Positions 1 through 7,509 of a DNA stretch of 38,094 nucleotides are shown piece after piece. Origin of the DNA: Bacteroidales bacterium (GTDB taxonomy: Bacteria > Bacteroidota > Bacteroidia > Bacteroidales > P3); assembly GCA_017479385.1 (NCBI GenBank), contig JAFVCE010000021.1, forward strand, positions 1 to 38,094, read 5' to 3'. Each line of letters starts with the position of its first letter. The stretch's first letter is position 1. The position numbers were made by a program, and so were the translations under genes. The notes under the pieces are model-generated. The model did no database searches, was not told where the DNA came from, and saw only the letters and a list, made by a program, of their open reading frames with translations.

Positions 1-1304
1 ACCATGAATGAACACCTTAAAACAAATTTTTTAGTTGTGAATTGCTTAAAAAGAGAACATTGACATTATTAGTTGACACCTGGTATAATTTAATAAAATT
101 ATAAATATGGTTGTGAATTGCTTAAAAAGAGAACATTGACATTATTAGTTGACACCCCGTTCTTTCAAGGATTGCGGCAACCACAGTTGTGAATTGCTTA
201 AAAAGAGAACATTGACATTATTAGTTGACACCATAACAAATTGTTCCTCGCATGACGGGACGTTGTGAATTGCTTAAAAAGAGAACATTGACATTATTAG
301 TTGACACCTGACAATAAAAGCAAAAAAAAGAGTAATAAGTTGTGAATTGCTTAAAAAGAGAACATTGACATTATTAGTTGACACCACTTGTGGCAAGACA
401 TCAGGAGGAGAAGGCGTTGTGAATTGCTTAAAAAGAGAACATTGACATTATTAGTTGACACCTATAGATATTTGAAAGGTTATGACAACAACTTGTGAAT
501 TGCTTAAAAAGAGAACATTGACATTATTAGTTGACACCCCTGTGGTAGAATACGAAAACCTTAGAGTCTTGTGAATTGCTTAAAAAGAGAACATTGACAT
601 TATTAGTTGACACCATTCAATCCCGACCAAATAGAGGAAAGGGCCTTGTGAATTGCTTAAAAAGAGAACATTGACATTATTAGTTGACACCGTTGCAAGC
701 GATATTCAACACCGTCTATGGCTTGTGAATTGCTTAAAAAGAGAACATTGACATTATTAGTTGACACCAAATCCCGACACGGCTCTAACGAACACAACTT
801 GTGAATTGCTTAAAAAGAGAACATTGACATTATTAGTTGACACCGCATTCCTATCTTACCAAATTCGGGGAAGCTTGTGAATTGCTTAAAAAGAGAACAT
901 TGACATTATTAGTTGACACCAATTATATGAAAGGCTCTCAAGTTCCATACCTTGTGAATTGCTTAAAAAGAGAACATTGACATTATTAGTTGACACCTAG
1001 CGTTGTACTGCTATAAAGATGCCCAATCTTGTGAATTGCTTAAAAAGAGAACATTGACATTATTAGTTGACACCGACATCAAGGAATTACGCTCCGAGCA
1101 GCGCCTTGTGAATTGCTTAAAAAGAGAACATTGACATTATTAGTTGACACCTGTGTTTTATGTCCATATTCACCGCATATGCTTGTGAATTGCTTAAAAA
1201 GAGAACATTGACATTATTAGTTGACACCATTTTTTCATAGTACTGGTCCCGTCAGGCCTTGTGAATTGCTTAAAAAGAGAACATTGACATTATTAGTTGA
1301 CACC
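1..1304 (+). CRISPR. Type II-C CRISPR array, cut by the left window edge
   Basis: Seventeen complete repeats are visible. The 46-nt core (TTGTGAATTGC...GTTGACACC) is identical in every copy and starts at 35, 111, 187, 263, 340, 417, 493, 569, 646, 723, 799, 875, 952, 1029, 1106, 1183 and 1259. The base before it is G in copies 1-6 and C in copies 7-17, so the repeat is best described as 47 nt with a variable first base and spacers of 29-30 nt. Sixteen spacers are complete. Bases 1-3 (ACC) match a repeat end and 4-33 have spacer length, so the array continues left of the window. The GTTGTG start on the plus strand matches the crRNA orientation known for Bacteroidetes II-C repeats. No degenerate terminal repeat is seen. 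The right end adjoins the tracrRNA candidate; the leader is presumably outside the window. Confidence 0.98.
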
Positions 1305-1390
1305 ACAATCGGTGTAATCATATAATCTTCAATGTTTTAGAACGTGTCAGCATTACAAAAAATCCTGCCCTAAAAAGCAGGATTTTTTGT
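1305..1390 (+). ncRNA. Candidate tracrRNA fused to the last CRISPR repeat
   Basis: Bases 1311-1358 form a full-length degenerate anti-repeat, colinear with the reverse complement of the repeat. Against the last repeat (1258-1304), GGTGT 1311-1315 pairs with ACACC 1300-1304, ATAAT 1322-1326 with ATTAT 1289-1293, TCAATGTT 1329-1336 with AACATTGA 1280-1287, AGCA 1349-1352 with TGCT 1267-1270, TT 1353-1354 with AA 1264-1265, and ACAA 1355-1358 with TTGT 1259-1262. That is 28 pairs with one large internal loop, as expected of a repeat:anti-repeat duplex. A strong hairpin terminator follows at once. I see no good TAnnTTTG promoter of its own, so it may be transcribed by read-through from the array or from a start inside the last repeat or spacer. 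The tail after the anti-repeat is only about 32 nt with one hairpin, short for a tracrRNA. Confidence 0.8.
1355..1390 (+). terminator. Terminator of array/tracrRNA
   Basis: Perfect 14-bp stem, 1355-1368 (ACAAAAAATCCTGC) with 1377-1390, and an 8-nt loop CCTAAAAA. The stem has a GC-rich core and ends in a T run on the plus strand. Its outer A/T pairs would also give a T run on the minus strand, so it could stop transcription coming from cas2 as well. The outermost bases overlap the ACAA of the anti-repeat, so the two pairings compete there. Confidence 0.88.
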
Positions 1391-1781
1391 TTTTATGGTA
1401 CATTTTTTGTTTTCTGACTTGAGGCTGGAGGCCGCCTGGCTTGGGATGAGCGGTATGCCCGTTGTAGAGCGCTTAAACGCCTGACTTTCAGTGTTGAGGA
1501 GGGGTTAAGGTCGGGTTAGGGTCGTATTGAGGTCGAAGAGCCATTGATTGCCAGGCATATAGAGCCCGATGATGGGCCTTTGTTTTACCCAAGTCGGTCA
1601 TTAGTTTTCGTGCCATAGTGCTGTTTGCTTGGTGCAGATTGGTGTTGAATGGTTCGAAGGCATAGTGGCGTCACGCTGAGAAATGGGGTGCGCCAAGATG
1701 GCATAGAGACTTGTTCTATTGCATAGAATGGACACCCTTGCCTACGCGCACTGTTTTTCGTACTGCTGGCCTTTCTGGGGG
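1391..1781. other. Intergenic region between tracrRNA and cas2
   Basis: No convincing gene in any frame. It holds one copy of the dispersed 11-bp-unit element (1469-1560). Just beyond it lies a small hairpin GCCC-GATGAT-GGGC (about 1565-1578) followed by a T-rich stretch on the plus strand, a possible weak second terminator. I see nothing else I can name. Confidence 0.6.
1469..1560 (+). repeat. Dispersed 11-bp-unit palindromic element, copy 1
   Basis: The core 1501-1537 consists of consecutive 11-mers GTCGGGTTAGG and GTCGTATTGAG, preceded by a decayed unit and closed by GTCGAA. A left arm (GCCTGACTTTCAGTG, near 1479-1493) is roughly the reverse complement of the right arm (TTGATTGCCAGGCAT, near 1545-1559). 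Related copies lie near 9973, 16925 and 27313, all between genes. Confidence 0.75.
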
Positions 1782-2114
1782 TCAGAACATTTCGAGTTGC
1801 TGACCTGGGGCGCTGGGAGGGACTGCTTTCTGGCAGTTGAAGAGTTCTATCCCTGCAAACTGCTTGTCGGTTATGACGAGTGAACCCACTTGTCCGTGCT
1901 TGGGCAGGGCCGCACGGAGGCGTCTAATGTGGACATCGGCATTTTCGCGGCTGGCACAGTGGCGCACGTAGATTGAGAATTGGAACATCGTGAATCCGTC
2001 GCCAAGCAGGTGCTTGCGGAAGTCGGCTGCTGCTTTGCGTTCCTGCTTAGTTTCGGTGGGTAGGTCGAAAAACACGAGTATCCACATCACACGGTATGCG
2101 CTAAAGCGGTCCAT
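1782..2114 (-). CDS. cas2: CRISPR-associated endonuclease Cas2
   Basis: A 110-residue Cas2. With Cas1 it forms the integrase complex that inserts new spacers. The N-terminal strand WILVFFDLPTETKQER carries the conserved Asp of the ferredoxin-like fold, followed by the FTMFQFSIYVRHC segment usual for II-C Cas2. I start it at the ATG at 2114, giving MDRFSAYRVMWILVFFDLP, because this ATG shares its A with the cas1 stop (TGATG) and gives the family length. An ATG 45 bp upstream is in frame but adds 15 residues lying wholly within cas1. It is the last gene of cas9-cas1-cas2. Csn2 and Cas4 are absent, which fits subtype II-C. Confidence 0.96.
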   Translation of the reverse strand: MDRFSAYRVMWILVFFDLPTETKQERKAAADFRKHLLGDGFTMFQFSIYVRHCASRENADVHIRRLRAALPKHGQVGSLVITDKQFAGIELFNCQKAVPPSAPGQQLEMF

Positions 2115-3019
2115 CACATCTCTGGATATGCTATCCGGCGAGCCTCGCCAGCATAGCATCGGGCCAGCGAGGCTGAGGTTTGGCTGGCTGCAACCATGAG
2201 TGGGCTGCGTTGCCCGCCAATGTGCACTTCGAGTGTGGGAATGGCGAGGAGGTTACTTTTGACGGCGGTGGACAACTCGGTGTCGCCACAATCGGCCATA
2301 ACTTTCGTCACTAAGCGGTCTACGTATGGGCGGTATGGCTCCATTATGTCGTCGGCCAAGCAGTATGCGTTATAGCGATTGTGGTGGTGTATGCCGAGCG
2401 TTGGGAGCAGTCCGCTACCGACGAGTGCGCGCGCAATGACGGCGCGCAGCACAGCGTAGCCGTAGTTGAGCAAGGTGTTGGGATAATCGCCATCGCGGTC
2501 GCGGGTAAAATGGTCTATCGATGGGTACATTTGGCTCCAATAGAAGGCGGCTGCGCGACCTTCGAGGTTCGTACTGTCGCCGCTGTGCACGTCGGCAGCC
2601 CATGCCATCATGTTACCAACCTCAATGTGGTGTATCTCGCGGAGCAGCGCTGCCTGGTTGCGTATTTTTTGCTGCACGGTTTGTTGCCATAGCTGCTTGC
2701 GTAGTGGTAGCGACGCGTTTATCTGGTCGGCGAAGCGCTCGCTCTGCACCGTGTGGCCATCGAGCGGCAAAAGAAGGCCAACGGGCATATGGCGCTCGTT
2801 GCAGGTAACGACGGCAGCGTTATTGTCGACCAATGCCGCCATGGCCCCGTGGGTGATGGTTATTTGCCTATGGTCGAGCACCACGAAACCTATGTCTTCG
2901 ATGGGGACAGATGTTTGCCGTTCGGGTTCGTCGCCGCGAGGTTCGAGCTTTATGAGTAATTGCCCGTTGCGGAGCGAGAGGTAGGCAGGGTTCGAAAAAC
3001 AAAGTGTACGCTTAATCAT
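2114..3019 (-). CDS. cas1: CRISPR-associated integrase Cas1
   Basis: A 301-residue Cas1, the catalytic subunit of spacer integration. The metal-binding residues of the family are visible: Glu153 in NLEGRAAAFYW, the His cluster 211-213 in LGIHHHNRYNAY, and the acidic group 223-227 in LADDIMEPYRP. Length and motif order match type II Cas1. It begins 8 nt after the cas9 stop and its own stop overlaps the cas2 start by one base, so the three genes are almost certainly co-transcribed and translationally coupled. No inactivating change is visible, so the adaptation module looks functional. Confidence 0.97.
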   Translation of the reverse strand: MIKRTLCFSNPAYLSLRNGQLLIKLEPRGDEPERQTSVPIEDIGFVVLDHRQITITHGAMAALVDNNAAVVTCNERHMPVGLLLPLDGHTVQSERFADQINASLPLRKQLWQQTVQQKIRNQAALLREIHHIEVGNMMAWAADVHSGDSTNLEGRAAAFYWSQMYPSIDHFTRDRDGDYPNTLLNYGYAVLRAVIARALVGSGLLPTLGIHHHNRYNAYCLADDIMEPYRPYVDRLVTKVMADCGDTELSTAVKSNLLAIPTLEVHIGGQRSPLMVAASQTSASLARCYAGEARRIAYPEM

Positions 3020-3027
3020 GATTGATA

Positions 3028-6000
3028 TTAGTATTCGCCTATTTGAACAATGCGCCCTATGTGGTTTATACGTACTTTTACTATGCCTTTTAAGTTATCG
3101 AAAGATGTAATCCGCTTCCAAGCAATGTTTTGCAATTCTTTCTTCGCCTCTTCGGTGGTTTCAAGATGATGGCGGAAAACGTAATATTTGCTTGATAGTT
3201 TTTGCACGCGGAACAGATTGGGGCTTATCTGGGCATAGTTTTTCTCGTCGGTGAGGTCTATCTCGGTTGGGTCGAAGCCTTGTGCGGGATTGGGAAACAC
3301 GAAATATTCGTTTATCTTCATAGAGAACATGAATTGCCAACCTTTGTCATTGTTGTATTCTTTGTCTATGGCGGGCAAACCCAGCTGCGAAACGCGAACC
3401 ACGGCCTCATAGAACGGCACTACGTGTTCTTGGAGGTTGCCATCCGCGTCGCAGAATATGGCTACATGATGGTTATTGCGCAGGTTGACATAGTCTACTG
3501 GTTGTGGGTTGCCATTGCTGTCGAGTATCGGTTGGCCGTCTTTATCGTGCTTGCTGTGCAGTGGCTCGCCAGGAATGTTTTCGACTATTGTTACACGTTT
3601 TATGTCTATGCCTTTTTCTCTGTTGAGCCATATTGGATTGCTGTCGAGGTTAGAGAAGGCCTCGTTTGCGTTGCCACCAAATTCTGCAAGGCGCTGCTGC
3701 AGTAGGCGTTTAACCCCTTCGTCGAGCACTTTGTCGACATTGAGGTCTTTGGAGACTGCTTTTCGAATGGTGAAACGCTTTTCGAACCAACGAATTGTTA
3801 CCTTTTCTGGCACCTGTTGGGTGTGCTCGTTGTCGAGCCAGATGGGATTTTTAGCCAGGCTATTTTTGCCTGTAAAGGCCTTTTTAGCGTCGCACCCGCA
3901 AGCCTCGAAGCGGCTTTGCAGTGCTTTGCGGTAGGTTTCGCTTTGAACGTTTGCAATGTCGGTGGCAGTAAGTTTGCCACCTACTGTAATTTCTTTTGTA
4001 TATGGCAGCTTAACAGAGCCGTATATTGTCTTTTTGTGAAGTTTGCCACGCGGGGTGAGCTGCACTTTTTGTTTGGTGCCACCTTTTACCTTTGTTTTAT
4101 TGGTATTTTTGGTTACAACTTTGTTTTTAGATTTGGTGGAAACCAACACCATCTCTAACTGGCGTTTGGCCTCGGCCCTAAAGTTGCCGGCAATGGGCAT
4201 GGCGAAGCGCAGGTGCCCATTGCTATCGCGTACCAAGAAGCGGCGCTCGATGCTGCGAATGTCGTTGGCACTGCGAGCATTGAGGTGATTAAGGTAGTTG
4301 ATGTAGGCTGGACGGGTAAAGGCAATGGTAAGGGCGTCCATAGCATGGTGGCGATGGTCGTTGCGTTTGGTCCAGTCGGTTATGCGATATATTTTCTGGC
4401 CGTCGCGCCCTATGGTAACAGAGGTGAGCCCCTGTCGCTCGTATTTATCCCAGTTAAGTTCTTGCATAACGTCCACCAACTGCCAGTCTTGGCGCAACCT
4501 GTCGGTAACAGAGCCAGTGGTGGCTGTTACGGTGCGAGCAATGTCGCGCAACATTTCTTGCGCTTTGCGCGAGATGTATTGCGTGTTTCTGAGGTCGCGC
4601 TCAATAAAGTCTTCGGGGATGTCGGCCTCGGTCATTTTCAACTTTTTGGCTTTTGCCGGCGATATTGCACCACTTTTTAGAAGGTTGTCTACGCGCGTTC
4701 TGTAGTCCTGTGCCCCTTCGGCACCATACTTAGACCTGACGTAGTCCATTGCAGTGGCATCGCTTTTTTCGTTGTTGGCACTGTGATATTCGAGCGTTTT
4801 GTTCGAAAAAGAGTCGTCGAAAAGGCGCTTTCGCGGAATTATGTGTTCTATTTCGATTTCCTTGCTAAAAAGTTTTTCTTGTGGTATGTATTGGTTTGAA
4901 TACAGGGTCTTGTAGCCATTGGCTGCAAGCTCTAAGTAAAGGCGGTAACGAATAATGTCGTTTCGGCTAACTTGGGCAAGGCCAAACTGTGTTTGTAGAA
5001 TTTCTTTGTATTGTTCTGCTTCGCGAGTGTTGCGGTTAATGGCGTCGGTCATAGCTTTGCGTTCTTTGGCATTATGCTTCAATTCGCGCGCCAACTCTAT
5101 ACGCACCTCGTCGGGTCGGCCGTAGGTGTCGATAATTTCGTTCACTACGTTGACCATCTGGTTAAGAATTTTCTCGACAACGGGGTTTCTAAGGCTGTTC
5201 TTGGGCAGAATGTCCATGTGAGCCTTTAGCGGCCGGTTTTGGTTTTCTTCACGCGTCAACGATTGCTCGGAGTGGCGGTAGCCTGCCAAAGTGCAGGCAT
5301 CGCTATAGATATGGCCGGCGTTGAGGAACGGGAAAATATTTTTCATAGCCTTTGTAGAAAGGCTGCAATAGTCGCTTTCGAGGCGAATGTTTGCAAATAG
5401 GCGTGCGTATTCTTTGGGCAGACAGGTGAGGTCGGAAATGCGCGCCAACAGGTTTTCGTCGCCAGTGGCCGAATTGTCACCCTCGAAAGAATAAATCAGG
5501 TGCCACAATCGCATTTGAGGTTCGTTTTCAAGGTTGGTCGAGTTTGGGTCGAAGAAGAGCCAGTCGTAGGCCCAACCAAGGCCGCCAAATACAGATTTTA
5601 CAATCTCAACAACTTGTTCGGAAGGCATTTTGGCAAAGTCGGGCTCGCCATGCCCACTCAGCGCAATAATTTCTTGAGCGGCTTTGAGCATTTGGTTCAT
5701 TGTTCTATCCCCGTCGACCGAGGGGTAGTTCAAATCCATCCCACGAGGCTTGTCGAAAAGCAATTTCAGAACCTCTTGTTTGCTTAGTTTTTCTTTGTAG
5801 AGAAGCTCGTTGTACAGTATGTTTTTCTGCTCTTCGGCAAGCACAAATTCTTCGTCGTTCTGCGTTATAACCAGATTGTTTATAGTTTGCCAAATTCTGA
5901 ATTTCTGAAAAAGTGGTGACGATTTTGGGCACACTTTGTTGCGTTTTTCGAACTGGCAGGTAGAAACGAGCCATTTTTGCGACCGGAGCCGACGCTGATA

Positions 6001-7086
6001 AAAAATTACGATGTCGCGGATTTCGCGTTTCAGTTCTGGGGTTAGTTCGGGATGGAAACGAGCCTGGGTTTCCCAAAGTTGCTCAAACTCGTCGAGGTAG
6101 TCTTGCCTATAGAATGGTTTGTTTTTAAGGCTTGCATTAGGATTGTTGGCCAAATTTTGCATCAGATACTGACCAACGGTGAGTTTGTTGATATATAACA
6201 ACTTGCTACGGTCGCTGATATTGCCGAGGTAGCTGCTACTGCTGTTTATTTGTCCGTTTATTTCGCACACAACAGTGGCCAACTCTTGGGCTGTAAGGGG
6301 TCGCAGAAGGGCGTCGTTGCGCAGTGCGAACAGTTGTTTGTTTTTCTCGAACCGACTGCCTTTAATATCTAAGGCGTATATGCCATGCAGCTTTAGAAAC
6401 GCTGCCGAGGTACCTTTTTTGGCTTGTCCATCTATTTTTTCGCGAAATTCGTGTGTAAGAATTGCGGTGTGGTGAGGAAACTGATAGGCCCAAATTTTGT
6501 CCAGCTCGGCAACTAAGTCGGACCGATAGAAGTCGGGCACATAGTTTCTGTTGTTTTGCATCAACTGGTGCCCATATTGGCCCGGCGTGAGGTCTGACTC
6601 ATGGAGCTGGCGAGCCATGTCGAGGTTGTTGATAAACGCCCCTTCGTCGTTGTTTTGCATTTTGCGATTGCTCTTGTAGCCTCGCTTTTTGTTTATCATT
6701 AGCAGCACACGCGCAAATTCTTCGAGCGTGATTTGGTCGGTGGCTGCTTTTGCACGCAGTTGGTAGGTTTGGAACGTGCTTTGGTTGCCTTGTTCAGAAA
6801 GTATGGTATCGTCTGTAATCCACCCTTGTTGCGTCAGCAATTCTACAAGGCTTTGGCGACGCAATTTGTATCGTTGCAGGTTGCGACGCGCACTGCGTTT
6901 TTGGGTTCTATCGGCGTTGGTGGTAATGGATTTGCCTTTTTCGAACGCGTCCTGTTCGTCGGTTGTTAGCGGATTTACGCGCACCCCAAGGCGCACGATT
7001 GACGATTGTTCGGGCGTTTCTTCTTCGTTTACAACTGCCCAACCTATGCTTGTAGTTCCAATATCTAAACCGAGTATTTTTGCCAT
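3028..7086 (-). CDS. cas9: Type II-C Cas9 RNA-guided DNA endonuclease
   Basis: A 1352-residue Cas9, in the size range of the large Bacteroidetes II-C branch. All nuclease motifs are intact: RuvC-I LGLDIGTTSIGWA with Asp8, the arginine-rich bridge helix around 60-80 (KRSARRNLQRYKLRR), RuvC-II RIELAREL with Glu664, HNH EIEHIIPRKRLFDD with His748 and Asn771/772, and RuvC-III HRHHAMDAL with His914 and Asp917. The C-terminal region (about 960-1352) should hold the WED and PAM-interacting domains; it is lysine-rich near 983-1020. Two adjacent segments, about 1050-1098 and 1125-1167, resemble each other, sharing AF...NPIWL and a following VTI. The start at 7086 gives the canonical MAKILGLDIG. A TATCTTTG box lies 24 bp upstream. 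It is the first gene of the cas operon. Confidence 0.99.
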   Translation of the reverse strand: MAKILGLDIGTTSIGWAVVNEEETPEQSSIVRLGVRVNPLTTDEQDAFEKGKSITTNADRTQKRSARRNLQRYKLRRQSLVELLTQQGWITDDTILSEQGNQSTFQTYQLRAKAATDQITLEEFARVLLMINKKRGYKSNRKMQNNDEGAFINNLDMARQLHESDLTPGQYGHQLMQNNRNYVPDFYRSDLVAELDKIWAYQFPHHTAILTHEFREKIDGQAKKGTSAAFLKLHGIYALDIKGSRFEKNKQLFALRNDALLRPLTAQELATVVCEINGQINSSSSYLGNISDRSKLLYINKLTVGQYLMQNLANNPNASLKNKPFYRQDYLDEFEQLWETQARFHPELTPELKREIRDIVIFYQRRLRSQKWLVSTCQFEKRNKVCPKSSPLFQKFRIWQTINNLVITQNDEEFVLAEEQKNILYNELLYKEKLSKQEVLKLLFDKPRGMDLNYPSVDGDRTMNQMLKAAQEIIALSGHGEPDFAKMPSEQVVEIVKSVFGGLGWAYDWLFFDPNSTNLENEPQMRLWHLIYSFEGDNSATGDENLLARISDLTCLPKEYARLFANIRLESDYCSLSTKAMKNIFPFLNAGHIYSDACTLAGYRHSEQSLTREENQNRPLKAHMDILPKNSLRNPVVEKILNQMVNVVNEIIDTYGRPDEVRIELARELKHNAKERKAMTDAINRNTREAEQYKEILQTQFGLAQVSRNDIIRYRLYLELAANGYKTLYSNQYIPQEKLFSKEIEIEHIIPRKRLFDDSFSNKTLEYHSANNEKSDATAMDYVRSKYGAEGAQDYRTRVDNLLKSGAISPAKAKKLKMTEADIPEDFIERDLRNTQYISRKAQEMLRDIARTVTATTGSVTDRLRQDWQLVDVMQELNWDKYERQGLTSVTIGRDGQKIYRITDWTKRNDHRHHAMDALTIAFTRPAYINYLNHLNARSANDIRSIERRFLVRDSNGHLRFAMPIAGNFRAEAKRQLEMVLVSTKSKNKVVTKNTNKTKVKGGTKQKVQLTPRGKLHKKTIYGSVKLPYTKEITVGGKLTATDIANVQSETYRKALQSRFEACGCDAKKAFTGKNSLAKNPIWLDNEHTQQVPEKVTIRWFEKRFTIRKAVSKDLNVDKVLDEGVKRLLQQRLAEFGGNANEAFSNLDSNPIWLNREKGIDIKRVTIVENIPGEPLHSKHDKDGQPILDSNGNPQPVDYVNLRNNHHVAIFCDADGNLQEHVVPFYEAVVRVSQLGLPAIDKEYNNDKGWQFMFSMKINEYFVFPNPAQGFDPTEIDLTDEKNYAQISPNLFRVQKLSSKYYVFRHHLETTEEAKKELQNIAWKRITSFDNLKGIVKVRINHIGRIVQIGEY

Positions 7087-7109
7087 AATTATGAAGCTTA
7101 TTTTAGATG

Positions 7110-7117
7110 CAAAGATA
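7110..7117 (-). promoter_or_regulatory. -7 box of the cas9-cas1-cas2 promoter
   Basis: The minus strand reads TATCTTTG, a perfect Bacteroidetes -7 element, 24-31 bp before the cas9 ATG. An A-tract lies just upstream. I see no clear TTTG -33 box at the right distance. Confidence 0.6.
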
Positions 7118-7290
7118 CGATTTTTTTTCTGGTTGTGATATTTTTTTTTCGAGGCACTGCAAAGTGTTATTTTCTTCGGCAGATTGGTTGGGGTGTGGGG
7201 TTAGGTTCTTGGGAGGGAGGCACGATGGCGATTTTTTGCTTTTTGGCGGTTCTTATTATAGACAAAAATGTATGAAATTTTATACAAAAC

Positions 7291-7368
7291 TATATCATCT
7301 CTTACTGGTGTAAGTGATGAGTAAGTGTTGAATAAGAGATGACTAAGAGATGAGTAAGAGATGATATA
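7291..7368. repeat. 11-bp tandem repeat enclosed by a 16-bp inverted repeat
   Basis: Five consecutive 11-bp units run from 7311 to 7365: TAAGTGATGAG, TAAGTGTTGAA, TAAGAGATGAC, TAAGAGATGAG, TAAGAGATGAT. The stretch TATATCATCTCTTACT (7291-7306) is the exact reverse complement of 7353-7368. The array could therefore form a hairpin or serve as a set of protein sites spaced one helical turn apart. It sits about 200 bp upstream of cas9. The rest of the gap 7118-7448 is AT-rich and holds a short palindrome TGTAT...ATACA near 7270-7287 and no gene I can support. Confidence 0.85.
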
Positions 7369-7448
7369 TCTAAAACACTGATTTTGAGAGAGATAGACAA
7401 TTTCCTTACATAAAACAATTAATTTACTGATTTTGAGCAACTTGGCAT

Positions 7449-7489
7449 AAAAAACCGAGGGCGGCCATCCTGCGGATGGCCGCCCTCGG
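7449..7489 (-). terminator. Terminator of the flavin reductase-like gene
   Basis: Perfect 16-bp GC-rich stem (7455-7470 with 7474-7489) with a three-base loop, followed on the minus strand by a run of six T. It lies 20 bp past the stop codon of the gene at 7510-8145. Confidence 0.92.
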
Positions 7490-7509
7490 TTAGGGGGCTT
7501 TTGGTGGGG

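Noticed and set aside
1258-1304. A Bacteroidetes promoter inside each repeat (TATTAGTTG near the 3' end).
   Set aside because: Repeat-borne promoters exist in some II-C systems, but this stretch mismatches TAnnTTTG at several positions and no -33 box is correctly spaced.
1339-1354. Degenerate terminal CRISPR repeat after the last spacer (AGAACGTGTCAGCATTA resembles AGAACATTGACATTA of the repeat).
   Set aside because: The distance from the last repeat does not fit a 30-nt spacer, and the whole stretch 1311-1358 aligns better, and over full length, with the reverse complement of the repeat.
1305-1781. Additional cas gene (csn2 or cas4) between array and cas2.
   Set aside because: No open frame with family features in this stretch; the locus is complete as II-C without it.
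2115-2159. Longer cas2 start.
   Set aside because: The added 15 residues lie wholly within cas1 and are not typical of Cas2; the internal ATG overlaps the cas1 stop as TGATG.
7130-7145. A second anti-repeat upstream of cas9 (GGTTGTGATATTTT on the plus strand).
   Set aside because: Only about eight bases match the repeat start, the rest is a T run, and no terminator hairpin follows in the needed direction.
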